Below are positions 12,379-23,692 of a stretch of 64,000 nucleotides of DNA, piece after piece. How positions within the stretch are numbered: position 1 is the first letter of the stretch; each line of letters starts with the position of its first letter. Position numbers and translations under genes: made by a program. A model generated the notes under the pieces. That model made no database searches, was not told where the DNA came from, and saw nothing but the letters and a program-made list of their open reading frames with translations. Source of the DNA: Eucalyptus grandis (taxonomy: Eukaryota; Streptophyta; Magnoliopsida; Myrtales; Myrtaceae). Location: contig NC_052614.1 of NCBI RefSeq assembly GCF_016545825.1, positions 36,364,072 to 36,428,071 of the forward strand. Reading direction: 5' to 3'.

Positions 12379-14206
12379 CTAACCGTAATAAGCCGGCACC
12401 CCGTGATAGTATGGCACAGTGCCATATCCTTGGTAATACGGCTGAGGCGGCTGGTAGTATATTCCACTTGGATAAATCGTGGGATATCCTGAAACAAACT
12501 GATTGGTTTGCTTGGGAGTAAGAGTTGTAGGTTCGACATCAGAATCGTTTCCTCCATTGTCCCCCTCCTTGTACGGCGGCGGGACCTCCATGGGCGGCCC
12601 CATCTTGGGCATCAGGGGCTCCCGGGGCTTCTCGGGCTTCTTCTCGGGGACTATCTCAATGCTCTCCACTGTTTTTCCGCCTTTGCTGGCTATTTTCTTA
12701 AGGATTCTCTCGGGACAACAGCTCACCACTTTGATTGTCGCTGTGTTCTGCTTCTCATCGTACATCTGATCTCGATTTCTTTTGTTCCCAAAACGATAAC
12801 ACAAAAAATTAACTTAGTTTTCTTTTTACAGCTAAATTTTGCTACTAAAACTCACATCACATAATATTACTTACAGAATCTAATGGTGCGTTTGGTAATA
12901 TTTCTATTAAAAAATTGTTCCAGGAACGTAAATAGAAAAAATTATTTCTGTTCCGGGAATGAGTTTTGAAATGAAGAACGCGTTTGGTAAATTTGTTCCT
13001 AGAATTGAAAAAGAACAAAAACACGTTTGGTAAACTTGTATAATTTTTTTGTTTCTTTTAATATTTTAATATTTTAATTTTATTTTTTATTTTTTATTTT
13101 TTATTTTTTATTTTTTTCTTCCTTTTGGCTGGTTGTCGGCCTCGGCCATGGCCGGCGACCTAGCCCACCACACAAGGCTCGCCGGCCCCCAACGAGGCTC
13201 GGCCTCGCCTTGGCTGGGCCAGCTCGAGCTCGCTCAAATCCGGTGAGGCCGAGCTCACCCAACCAAGGTGAGGCCGAGCCTCGCTAGGGGCCGCGATGCT
13301 CCGGCGAGGTCACCGGCCCTTGAGGGCATTGCCGGCCCTTGAAGGCCGCCGCCAGCCATAGGAGAGAGAAAATTGTTTCTGGAAGTGTTTCGAACAAGAA
13401 ACAAGTTTTTCTTGTTTCTTGTTTCTGTTCCAAATTTGTTCCCGGAATAAAAAAATAGATTTGGAACAAAAATACAAACAAACACGTTTCTGTTCTTTTT
13501 TATTCCCCGAACAAAAACAGAAATTGTATTTATGATTAGAAAAAGAGCACAAAACAAATAGGGCCTAATTCTCCAAGATCCTCATCCTAAATTCATGATT
13601 AGAATAGGAACGATGTGTAGAAGACTTTCAATTTCGGAAGAAATAGAACTATGAAGAAATACGACACCCCGAGATTAGAAATCCGGACATACGGTCATTA
13701 GTTCATTATGACTTTACAAAACATTTAGCATGAAAGCTCTATTTATTGCCTATTGTGATTGCCTCACTGAAGTCATATGAAGTCTACGGTGGTAATAAAC
13801 AAAGGAAAAAGAGGACAACCGTTAACACAGGCAAAGGGAGACTCACCTGGGAATTTGCACATCACTTTCTTGATCTTCTTGTAGCATCGATAGCACTGCA
13901 GGTCAACCCTGATGACCATTGTTACCTTCCACAGTCCAGAGTCGCACACACATACGCACAAACACAGAGAAAGTAAGTGAACAACACAAGCAAAGATCTT
14001 TTGTACTCTGCAAACAAAACGAAGCTAAAAGGAGAGAGAAGCATGGCTCTTTCTTCCATCAGAAAAATGAGAAAAATCCTTCTTTTGGTGCAAGAATGTA
14101 AAAGAGCTGATCATATATGGGTTACAATAATCTTTCTATCAGTTAGAAAGAAAGAGTCTTCATAAATTGAAAGGATGAGGCACGTAAAGTGCACCTTTTC
14201 AGCCAT
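12379..14206 (-). CDS. HMA-domain (HPP/Pi21-like) metal-binding protein, three exons
   Basis: Inferred exons are 14206-14195 (MAEK), 13925-13847 and 12770-12379, joining to 483 nt, or 160 residues plus stop TAG. Exon 2 encodes VTMVIRVDLQCYRCYKKIKKV, the first half of an HMA fold with the CxxC metal site. Exon 3 gives MYDEKQNTATIKVVSCCPERI and GGKTVESIEIVPEK, then a Pro-rich linker and a Tyr-rich tail ending PAYYG. There is no CaaX box, so it is not an isoprenylated HIPP. The donors GTGCAC and GTGAGT are canonical. The family's usual FPEIRDQ would need the acceptor at 12779, but a base is missing there; an AG 8 bp further on keeps the frame. Such proteins are thought to bind metals; rice Pi21 affects blast resistance. 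The exact role here is unknown. Confidence 0.82.
12885..13564. mobile_element. MITE-like TIR element in intron 2 of the HMA gene (hAT-like)
   Basis: It opens GGTGCGTTTGGTAA and closes AAACAAATAGGGC. CTAAT occurs on both sides (12880-12884 and 13565-13569). Subterminal repeats of gttcc/aacaag type run inward from both ends, and the core (about 13125-13365) is GC-rich. It has no transposase. The superfamily call is tentative and rests on the terminal motif. Confidence 0.65.
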
Positions 14207-14378
14207 TGCTCTCGTCTCCGGTGGGTTTTGCGAGATCTGATCTCTCAAGCTTTAGGATTGATTCCCTCTCTCTCTCTCTCTCTCACTGTCTCTCTCTTGA
14301 GGAATGAAAGCTCAAGGGAGATGGACAGGGAGATGATAGTGAAGTGAACGGGCAAGATCCAAGAGGGTCACATTTCTC

Positions 14379-14386
14379 TTATATAA
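14379..14386 (-). promoter_or_regulatory. TATA box for the HMA gene
   Basis: Read on the minus strand the stretch is TTATATAA followed by GAGAAATG. It is about 175 bp upstream of the inferred ATG at 14206. A (CT)n-type tract at about 14263-14302 would lie in the 5' leader. Confidence 0.6.
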
Positions 14387-14399
14387 ACGAGGACAACTA

Positions 14400-15060
14400 A
14401 CCGACCCAAAAAAAAAAAAAAAAAAAAAAAAAACGAGGACAACTAAGTTCTTGCATCATGTGAATATGTAAGCCTCCAGGCAGCTTCGAATGGGAGGACA
14501 GCACGTGTCAGTTCGCGGGGAAATTCGCGTTGTGTTTGATGACTGTCAAGACATTGTTGCCGGTATTCATCAGCGCCTTCACCAAATGCACTAAATCAGG
14601 CCATTGAAATTTGGATCCTTGCTGCACCAAATTCAACGGACGAGATCGTCGGATGTAATTATTTTGTTAGGTGGCTGTGGGGTCCGATGTTACCGGCCCC
14701 TTTCATATCTTTCTTGATCCTGCAACCCACCTTCTAATTCTCCCCCTGGTGTTCTCACAAACCCAGAAAACAAATAAGGAAAAAAAAAGTGATGTCAATT
14801 CTACGCCACGTCGTTTCGTTTAAGTTGCAATAATTAACTGGGGAAGTGCTCCTTCGCTTTGGCTTCACATGCCTGCCACCTTCCATTGCCAGGAACATGG
14901 AAACGAATTGCTACTAGGTAAAGTGTCCTATTCGTGGGCGGATGAAGCCAAATTACTTTTAACGGCTATTTTTTTGTCTTTTTAATTAATTTTGCTTTTA
15001 AGTTAAAGTCACACATCTATATTAGCCATAATTAGACACTATCTGTCAAGACATTGAAAA
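14400..15060. other. Intergenic upstream of the HMA gene
   Basis: Contains a poly-A tract at about 14408-14432 and unique-looking sequence. The 5' boundary of the Copia 2 LTR may lie in the right part but I could not fix it. Confidence 0.35.
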
Positions 15061-15360
15061 AGAAAATAGAAAGAAAAGAAAAAGAGAAAAGAAACAAATT
15101 TAGTTTTTTCTTTGTGAGTATTCTAAATCTCTTTGTGTCATAATCTTGAGAGAAGATTGTTGCTGTATTCCAACTTTTTTTCAAAATCTAGTGGATTCAT
15201 AGAATGCCTTTGTGCGAAAAACGTAACCTTGGTTTGGGTGAACTTTGATAATAATTTTTCTGGCGCATTCTTTTAATTATGTTCTTTATAACTATATTTT
15301 GTCTAGCAGATTGTTTGCTTGCATTATTTTTCTGGAATCGGCATGCAATTCCGTGACATC

Positions 15361-15373
15361 TGGTATCACAGCC
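15361..15373 (+). promoter_or_regulatory. Primer-binding site of Copia 2
   Basis: TGGTATCACAGCC lies 2 bp after the LTR end. It differs by one base from the common plant site complementary to initiator-Met tRNA (TGGTATCAGAGCC). Confidence 0.65.
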
Positions 15374-15423
15374 TCAATTAGTTAATTGAGAACATTGAGG
15401 GTTTTCTGGTGATGTTCGATTGA

Positions 15424-17437
15424 ATGTAAACATAATAGCAGAAGATAAAATCAAAATCAATAAGTTTGATGGGCATGATTTCAGATGGTGGAAACTCCAA
15501 ATTAACGACTATCTTTATAAAAAAGATCTCTATGCACCACTTGAAGGTTGGAAATCTGAGATGGCGAAAGTGGATTCGATAGCAAAAGCCAGATGGAAAA
15601 TTCTTAATTGAAAGGCATTTATGCGATTCGTCTAGGGCTGCCAAAAGACAAGGTACCACATCTCAAAAGCAAAAAGTTGCAAAAGAAGCCATGGATATTT
15701 TAACGAATATTTATGAGAAGTCGTTCACATTAAATCAAGTATTTTTGTTGAAGAAATTGGTTAATATGAAGTTATTTGATAGAGATTTTGTGGCAAAGCA
15801 TATTAACAATTTCATACAGTCATATGTTAGTTGGAACTTGTGGGCATAAATCTGGATATGAAGCTTTAAGTTTTATTATTTTTATGTTCTCTTCTGAAAA
15901 GTTACAACACCGTAGTGTAAGGAATTTTGAGCACCATGAAGGATGATTTGATTCTAGATGATGCTGTGAACGGCATCATGGATGAAGAGATGCAAAGGAA
16001 AGTCTTAAGTGGAGATAATTTTTCGGCATCTACATCTTTAATGGCGTTAGCAATGGAGAACCATGGAAGAAGTAAAAGTAGAGGAAAATTTAGCAGGCAT
16101 GGCCGGTCACAATCAAAAGACAAGAAATAGGTTGCAAAAGATGAGTGTTGGCTTTGTGATTAAACCAGACACTGGAGATTTCAATGTGAAGCCTACAAAA
16201 AGAACAATAAGAGGAGAATCAAGGAGTTAATTGTTAGGGATGAGCCTTTACTAGAAAACTTGTGTTTGTCTATAAGGTTTGACTTGACAACAAATAAGTA
16301 CTTCATTGATTCCGGTGCTTTTTTCCATTGCACCTCGCAAAGAGACATATTTGATTATCTCACGCAAGCAGTGGTGGGACACGACCACATGTGTTTGATT
16401 GTTGGAAAATGAACTATGATTGTGAACATCTCAGGTGGAGGACGTTTAGTTTTGCATGAAACTAGGCATATTCCAAAGTCAAAGAAAAATCTGATCTCAA
16501 CTAGCAAATTTGACCAAGAAGGTTTGGCAACAACCTTTAGATGCGGATATTGGAAGATAATCTTAGGGGCAAGAATAGTAGTAAAGGCAAAACATACAGG
16601 TACAATTTACCTTCTCCAATGAAACAATATCAATGATATGATCATAACTACAATGGCTACAAGTAATTTATCTATTTTTTGGCATTATCGCTTGGGACAT
16701 CTTGGTGAAAAAGGTACGAAGTAGTTACATTCGAGGAAATTACTTCCAAGTTTGCAAAAAGTTGAGCTAGATTTCTATGAGAGTTGCATTTATGAAAAGC
16801 AAAAAGTGGTTACTTTTCAATTAAAGGTCAAAAGCTGAGTTAGTTCACATTGATGTGTGGGGACCAGCTCAAGAACTCTCTTATGGTGCTAAGAGATATT
16901 TTTCACTTTCATTGATGATATGATAAGGAAAAATTGGGTCTATGCTCTCAGAGAAAAAGCAAAATTACTTAGGATGTTCAAAATAAGCAAAATTATGATA
17001 GAAAATAAAACAGGTTATTGCATTAAAGCTCTAAAGTTTGATAATGGTGGTGAATATATAAGCAAAAAATTAACAGAATATTTGAGTCGGAAAGCCATGC
17101 ATGGGTTGAAGATTGTTCCTAGAACTCCTTAAAAAAATTGTGTATCTAAGAGGATGAATATGATTATTCTAGAACTTGCGGGATGCATGAGGCTATTGGC
17201 GGGTCTCTCGCTACACTTAGGGTTGCCATAGTTGTTGCAGCTGTTTATTTTATCAACAGGAATCCATCTAGTATGTTGGATGGAGAAATACCACAAGAGC
17301 GGTGGTTAGATAAAAATGTTAATTATTCATATTTAAAAGTTTTTTGTTGTATTACATATGCTTTGATTGATAGGGAGGATTGAAAGAAGCTTGATGCTAA
17401 GTCCCAGAAGTGTGCCTTTATTGAATACGGTGGCGAT
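15424..17437 (+). pseudogene. Copia 2 gag-protease-integrase, broken
   Basis: Gag begins NIIAEDKIKINKFDGHDF, then RWWKLQINDYLYKKDL. A zinc knuckle CWLCDxTRHWRFQC lies near 16147-16190. The protease region has YFIDSGAFFHCTS near 16302-16336 (active-site DSG). The GAG-pre-integrase motif WHYRLGHLGEKG lies near 16684. The integrase core has ALKFDNGGEYISKK near 17025-17070, with the catalytic D in FDNGGEY. It continues to CAFIEYGGDE at 17440, where the hAT-like element begins. At least eight in-frame stops or frameshifts occur, so no product is expected. Confidence 0.82.
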
Positions 17438-17440
17438 GAG

Positions 17441-18853
17441 CTGAGGTGTCAATGGTTCGGTTTGGTTCGGTTTTTTTGAAAAACAGAACCGAACTGAACC
17501 GTTAGAAAAAACTTCCGAACCAAACTAAATGAGACCCGAATCAAATACGAACCTAACCGAAATTTCGGTTCGGTTCAGGTTTTTGGTTTTTAGCTTTTGG
17601 TGGTTCGGTTTTCCACATAGAAGCCTCGAACGTCTCTACTCACTGAAGTGCCCATGTTCAGCGCAAGACCCGCACCAAAAACCAATCGCTACGCCCCCCT
17701 CCTCGGCCAGTAAACCCTCACCACTCACCCTCTCTTTTAGCCATAAAAACCAAGGCGTGGATTAGGGGCGAGTCTCCACGATTTCCCTGCGGAGCTCTAA
17801 ACCTCAAAGAGTAAGGGGACCGATTTATCATCCCTGTACTAAAAACGAACACCCACAACGCAAGGGCCACAAAAAGAAACTCACAAAACAGCGTGAAAAT
17901 TCATAAAGCCATGTCTAATGACAAAAATACGTTAAGGACAGAACGAGAATCAAAGAGTACAATGTGAATCTAGTTCAGGCATTTCATCAAACAAGTGGGG
18001 TGCATCGACTAAAGTGTGAACGCCAACAAATTCGGGACTCGGATTTGCATTCAGGTTCACAACAATCATCAAGCCAAGACTAAAAAGGATCGGGCACAAT
18101 CCGGTAGGACCAGAACTCACGTGAGCCGAACCACGATGAATCCTAGTCTTGTGAGTCCGAAACGGGCCAAAACAAGGCAGAGAAAAAGGGGTCGATGTGC
18201 TCCCTACCCGGCTTGGGTTGGCAAATGAGGGCAAGCTTGATAGAATGGACTATGTCTAGTTGCCTCACACACCTCTAAGCCGGGATCCTCAGGAAATCAA
18301 CATGGCCCTAAAGAAATAAAAGAAAATAAAGCCGAGACCTACCGTGGGGAAGCGGGAGTCAGGGTTGAAGGGAAGGCAGAGCCGTTCACCCCGCCTTCGA
18401 GCTCGCATTAGACCTTCAACTTCTGCTGAACGATCTGGCACCATCGCCATCCTTGTCGCCATCCTTGTCGTTGTCCCTCAATCGGTCATTGTTGTCGTCA
18501 CTGTTGCCATCCTTGCAGTCGTCGCCATCCGTCACCGTCACAGTCACAGTCGCCGTTGTCGTCACCGTCGCACCTTCAAGCTGAGACGAGAGGAAAGGAG
18601 ACGGCCCATTTAAAGAGAATTAGAAATAGGGTTCGCCAGTTTGGTTGATGGTTTTATTTTTTGTTCGGTTCAGTTCGATTAACCGAAAAAAACCCAAATT
18701 GATAAAAAAAAAATGGTTTTTGATGAAAACCGAACCAAATGAAAACATAATTGAAAAAATTGAATTTTTAGGTTTTGTTCGGTTCGGTTCGATGTTCGGT
18801 TTGGTTCAATTTTCGGTCCAGTTTGGTTTTTGGTTCGGGTCCTGACACCCCTA
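17441..18853. mobile_element. Non-autonomous hAT-like element in the Copia 2 integrase
   Basis: The ends are CTGAGGTGTCA and, inverted, TAGGGGTGTCA. They are flanked by GCGATGAG (17433-17440) and GCGATAAG (18854-18861), a 7/8 match to an 8-bp duplication, the hAT length. Many CGGTTCGG-type subterminal repeats lie within 200 bp of each end. There is no transposase. The short ORFs inside, such as the Arg/Val-rich one at 18344-18613, look like low-complexity chance frames. Confidence 0.85.
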
Positions 18854-18861
18854 GCGATAAG

Positions 18862-19216
18862 TATAGCTATAGGTTTTGGGATTATGAGAATAATAAAGTC
18901 ATCTGTAGTCGGAATGTGGTATTCCATAAAGAAAATATATACGAAGGTCATCAGACAAAGCATGAGAATGAGAAGTTAGTAGAACTAGATATGTTGAGCT
19001 GGACACAATGCATATGAAGATGGTTCCAATAGATCAAAGTGCACTTGAAGTAGAGATTCAAGATGAGCCTATTATCAGTGAGAAGGCAGTTCAAGAGGAA
19101 TGCAGTGATTCAAAGTAGACTAACGATCCTAAAATACTTGTCTTGAGGAGATCTACACACGTGAGAAAGTCAAAGATAATATTTAATCCATCAATTAATA
19201 TTATTCCGAGCCACGT
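18862..19216 (+). pseudogene. Copia 2 integrase C-terminus and linker, after the hAT element
   Basis: Coding resumes as YSYRFWDYENNKVICSR and NVVFHKENIYEG, the conserved end of Copia integrase. It runs into a linker with LRRSTHVRKSKIIFNPS, the usual phrase just before RT. At 19217 an LTR start interrupts it. Confidence 0.8.
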
Positions 19217-20136
19217 TGTTGACACATAGATTTTGGCATCCATTTAGTTGTAAATTGCATAGAAAATTAGGGACTAAATTTGAGCCCCTAAACAAAAAAA
19301 TATTATTTTTAAAATTGCATATAATTATTATGAGCATTTACATTAATAGTTAATAGGCCCATATATTTGCATACTTATTGGACCGGCAGTGAATGGATTT
19401 AGGTGAATGGCTTTGAATATTGAGCCCGCAAGAGCATTAAACTTTGGATAAGTCAATAATTCCTCCATGGTAATTGATATTACATTTACATAGGTGTCCT
19501 AAATTGTTAAAAGTAGATGAGGAAATTTTGAGCACATGGTAAAGAAGCAATTGGCATTTATCCCCAATATATTCGTGCATGCTCACCTATTTGAGGGAAC
19601 AAATGCAAAGAAAGGACACCAGGTAAGTGGCCACCGATTTGCACGTGGAGAAGCCCATCCACGGGAAGGAAAATCATGCACTTGGCCATAGAATTGAGCA
19701 AAATTCGGCCAAAATGGGGGGCAAGGAAATTGACCAACGCTATTTTAATAGGGAAAGAATTCGTGCACTATTCTCTGGTCATATTCACGCAATATTGATA
19801 ACGTAGTAAAGAATGGAAAGAAGCAAAAGTGAATCTCACTAGATTGGGAGGGAATGAAAGAATATATTTATTTTCCTTGTCCAAAGTTTGATATCATGGC
19901 CTATATAAAGAAGAGGCCAGACAATTGAAAAGACGACCACAATAGATTGATACACGTGAGGAATAGAGAGAAAAGAGGGATAGAGAGGATCTCGGCCTGT
20001 CGTCACATCGCCCTTGCCACTGCGGTTCGCCGCCCGTCAAGACATGGAGCCCCTTTGCAAACCTGTTGCCCCTTGACATGCTGAGCCGATGCCAAGCCCC
20101 GTCGTGACATCGACACTCACTGCCTCTTTAAGCCGC
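19217..20136 (+). mobile_element. LTR of the TGTTGACACC family, running into a gap
   Basis: The start TGTTGACACATAG and a following ...GGGACTAAATTTGAGCCCC block match the LTR starts at 61398 and, inverted, at 63859. A TATA box, TATATAAAG, lies at 19902-19910. The right end is lost in the gap. Confidence 0.7.
19902..19910 (+). promoter_or_regulatory. TATA box in the LTR at 19217
   Basis: TATATAAAG is followed by a purine-rich leader 30-80 bp downstream. The position is consistent with an LTR promoter. Confidence 0.5.
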
Positions 20137-20236
20137 NNNNNNNNNNNNNNNNNNNNNNNNNNNNNNNNNNNNNNNNNNNNNNNNNNNNNNNNNNNNNNNN
20201 NNNNNNNNNNNNNNNNNNNNNNNNNNNNNNNNNNNN
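20137..20236. other. Assembly gap (100 N)
   Basis: Exactly 100 N, a usual placeholder for a gap of unknown size. It separates the LTR at 19217 from the 5' LTR of Gypsy A, so the start of A is not visible. Confidence 0.95.
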
Positions 20237-21549
20237 TGCTAATGGTATGGATTGATCATGAGATCAATCATGAACCAATCTAATGATCATGCAAGTGGAC
20301 CCAAGTCGTTCGGTTGATGGACAACTGCTTGACCATAAGGGTTGATTGAAGAATTGTCACGTTCCACCATGGATTGATGGACGATCATGGATCAACTTCT
20401 ATCGATAGTGTTTTGATCGTAGGTGATTCCGCTTGGTCATGTACCAACCGAGGACGACCATGATTTGATTCAATATGACCATGTGTCGGCTACAAATTGA
20501 CCGATCTCGAATGGCCACGTGACAATTGGGAGTCAACCTAGACAAAGCCTGGGGCCAGTCCAAGAGCCAGTCCACTCAGCTAGAGCCGATCCAATGGCTA
20601 GCCATTAAGCCCATGCACTGGGCTACTAACCTAGCCAAGAATGCAACTTTTGCCTACTACAACCACACCGAGAGTGGCTTTGCCACAAACCTTAGGTGTG
20701 TCAAAATGGTCGTTAAGGGATGTACACAAAAAGCCCTTGCCCAGTCCCGATCACACTTCCAATGGCCTATTTCCCATGGTTGCTATATTCCTTGGAAATG
20801 GATAAAAGAGAATCTTCTAGAATACCTTAGATTCTTCATGAAGAAGGATGACTCATCACATTATGTGGATATTCTTTGATTTGGTAATGATGACCAAAGG
20901 TTCACCTTGGGTTTAAGAAAAGGATTCTCGACAAATGTTCCAATAAGAATGAGACACCATGGTAATTAATGCTATCCTATGGCCTAAGTGCCATCTTATT
21001 CTTCTTAGAGTGTCACCTATTTAGGATGACTTGTTCTTCAATAATGAATCAAGAACTTATGTGGACCAATCAAGAGAAGTCATAGTAGAAGATTCTAGAA
21101 TGCTTGGGGAGAAAGTTCTTGAATATAGGCATGTGGTAAATATCCAAATTTCAAGATTGCCCAAATATAGGCCATTAGGCATAGGTGGCCTCTAAAGATT
21201 TGGTCATCATTATATCTAATGTCTCGCATGTAGAACAAGTTGGCCAAGCAATGATGACAATGGTGACTCATAAGCTTAGGTGTCCACTTGAAGATTTGGT
21301 AATGATGGCTTAAGATTTTCCTTGGGGAGGAAGCAAAGGACTCTAGCTTAAGTACGCTAATTAGAGAGCGAGACCAAGAACTCTCATCATTTCCCTAAGA
21401 TTTAGATGTGCCACACTCTTATTAGACATGCCACCTTTCCAAATGAGTGTGCCACCTTGCAAATTAGGCTTGCCACCCCCAATGTTATAGCTATGCCACT
21501 TCAAGAAATGTGATTGGGCCATTGGATAAGTAATGATGAGGTTGGTGCC

Positions 21550-21557
21550 TATAAATA
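21550..21557 (+). promoter_or_regulatory. TATA box, 5' LTR of Gypsy A
   Basis: TATAAATA in the context gcctataaataggatgagcc is conserved in the 3' LTR at 26003-26010. Confidence 0.65.
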
Positions 21558-21899
21558 GGATGAGCCTCTCATTAATTTCCACCATTTGAGCCTTCTTGCC
21601 ATTCATGCGCCATTCTCTTTGTTCTTTCTGTTCTCTTGGTCTTGCACCATCACCCATCATCAAAACGCTCACGCTAGTTCTCTAGGTTTATCTAGGTAAG
21701 TACGATCCTTATTTCTTCTCAAGGGCGGTAGACTCCATTGTCAAGTCTAGTTAGGTGCTCACTCGTCAAGCCATGCATAAGATATAGGATCTTATGTACG
21801 CATTTGCTTGTGTTTGTGTTTGAATTTGTGCTTGAGTCATTCACGTCCAAGATGAATCCGAGGTTCACTTGGGTTGAGTTCATCGTGAAAGGTCACCTA

Positions 21900-22296
21900 A
21901 GGCCACGAGGCCTTGGATCGGCATCAAAACATGTTGATTCCAAGTCTCGTTCGATGCGAGGATCGCCCAAAGCCACGAGGTCTTGGAATAATATTGAGAC
22001 ATGCCGGTTCCAAGTCTTGATTGGTACGAGAATCGCCCATGCCCATGAGGTATTGATAAGGCATCAAAACGTGCCGATTCTAAGTCTCAATCAGTACGGG
22101 GACTTTGTACTTGGCGATTGAATCAAGCCATGAATGAAGGGTCATTCACAACATGAAGTATGTTCATGCCAGGTTGACGTCAAGGTTCATTGAGCTTAGG
22201 ATCTTCACGAAAGCGAGGTGTACCCAAGCCTCAAGGTCTTGGATCGACATTGAGGCGTGCCATTTCTGACACTTGTATAGTGCGGGGATTGTCGCT
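21900..22296 (+). repeat. About 70-bp tandem repeats in the 5' LTR of A
   Basis: Three adjacent degenerate copies (about 21900-21970, 21971-22040 and 22041-22108) share gccacgaggtcttgg, a ...cattgagacatgcc core and ...ttccaagtc. A separated fourth copy lies at about 22226-22296. The same array is in the 3' LTR at about 26352-26570 and 26679-26750. Confidence 0.75.
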
Positions 22297-23494
22297 AAGT
22301 GATCGGTTCAAGTCACGAACCAAGAGTTGTTCCTAACATGTTTGTTAGTGTAGTACAAGAACTTATGGCACACACATATATATGAGCACGCTTTCGGGTC
22401 ATGCAAGTGTCGACTCAGAAGAAAATAAGAACCGACTTTTATGATGCACTTATGTGTGTGTGCAATTAAAGGGGAAAAAGCACCCGTCATTACATAGCGT
22501 GGTAGTGATGCCTCGTTCATTGAATGAGTTGCCCTAGTTGAGCCAGGATGCCTGGGTCTTGAACCTAAAAGTCTCAATAAGCTAGCCTCGAGAAGCCTCA
22601 GTCGAGTCGAGATGCCTTGGGCCCTAGTTGAGCCAGGAAGCTCAGCAAGAAGTTGGAAGTACTGGTCAAGCCGAGAGGGCCTAGTTGAGCCAGGACAATG
22701 GTAAATGAATTTGCATGAGTGTTGATTATGCATAAGTATGATATGTTGATGTGTTCATTGTTAAGCTGAGGTACTTTACATCGACATCATGTATTTAGTT
22801 AAGGCATGGTAAGTAATATGCTATTGATCTGTCATCAACACTGCTTACGAGTGTTGTACTCGCTAGGCTTTGATGATGAGATGCTTTCCTAATAGAAAAC
22901 TATGAATTGTACCTATTAAGTTCCCAAGACTCTCTCCCTCATCTTTAAGTCTTGTAGGCATTAAAGTCTTAAGTCATTTTTGGGAGTTGTAGTCACGCTA
23001 GAGGAGATAGGAATTCCCCTGGCTTATGTGGAAACTTGTAGTGTGATGTAAAATGAAAAGAGGGCTCGTAGAGAAAAGGCTTATAAATGTACTGTTATAA
23101 TATAAACTAATGTGTTCTATGTGATGTATGTGCTAATCTTACAACTAATGTTTGTCTGGGGAGTTGCTTGTTTACGTTTCCACATGTTCATAATGATAAG
23201 ATAAAAAGAATTGGGATGGCAACAAGCCTAGGACATCGCGAAAATAACCCCTACCTCTCAAGACCCAAGAGTGGAGTTCGAGTCGTGACAACCCGACCTC
23301 AGGAAAAGAGGTTGGCTTTAGGGGTACTTGGCCATGGGAGTTTCCTCACGATTCGCATCCACAAAGACGTCATCACCTCGCTTTTCAGGACGAACCTCTT
23401 GTGAGTTTCCTCACGGTGACGAATCTAGGACATTGTGAAAATAACCCCTACCGTTAAAGACCCTAGAGATGGAGTTGGGGTCATGATAGTTTTT

Positions 23495-23512
23495 GGTATT
23501 AGAGCCAAGTTA
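23495..23512 (+). promoter_or_regulatory. Primer-binding-like site of Gypsy A
   Basis: Right after the LTR, ttggtattagagccaagt contains TGGTATTAGAGCC, one base from the plant initiator-Met tRNA site TGGTATCAGAGCC. The start coordinate is approximate to a few bases. Confidence 0.6.
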
Positions 23513-23692
23513 TTATCAGAAGTCATAAGGTGCGTTAGAAGTCATGGGATAGCTAGTTAGGAAAACATCTTGTGCATGTGATTGTTTGCTTGATTGATTT
23601 CTCATGTGGTAGTAGCTCATGACTACTAACCTTTGATTATGATATGGAAAGGCTTTCCTGAAGTTCGTATAGTTGTCCTATTAGTAGATAAC

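Larger units (their letters stand above)
15061..19216 (+). mobile_element. Ty1-copia retrotransposon 2 (3' part lost)
   Basis: The 5' LTR ends about 15358 (...ccgtgaca). It is followed by a primer-binding-like site TGGTATCACAGCC at 15361-15373, matching the start of the usual plant initiator-Met tRNA site. Then come gag, protease, integrase and part of the integrase-RT linker, all with stops. An hAT-like element splits it at 17441-18853. At 19217 another LTR cuts it off, so RT, RNase H and the 3' LTR are missing. The left limit of the LTR is a guess. Confidence 0.75.
20237..23489 (+). mobile_element. 5' LTR of Gypsy A
   Basis: It matches the 3' LTR from near its start (the phrase gaccatgcaagtggaccc occurs in the 3' copy, with one change here). 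It ends either at ...gtcgtgaca (23290) or, after a partly duplicated 200-bp stretch, at ...gtcatgata (23489). The second choice puts the primer site directly after it. Confidence 0.7.

Noticed and set aside
18344..18613. 89-residue Val/Ile/Arg-rich ORF with an apparent membrane segment
   Set aside because: It is formed by GTCGTC/CATCGCC-type triplet repeats inside the hAT-like element.
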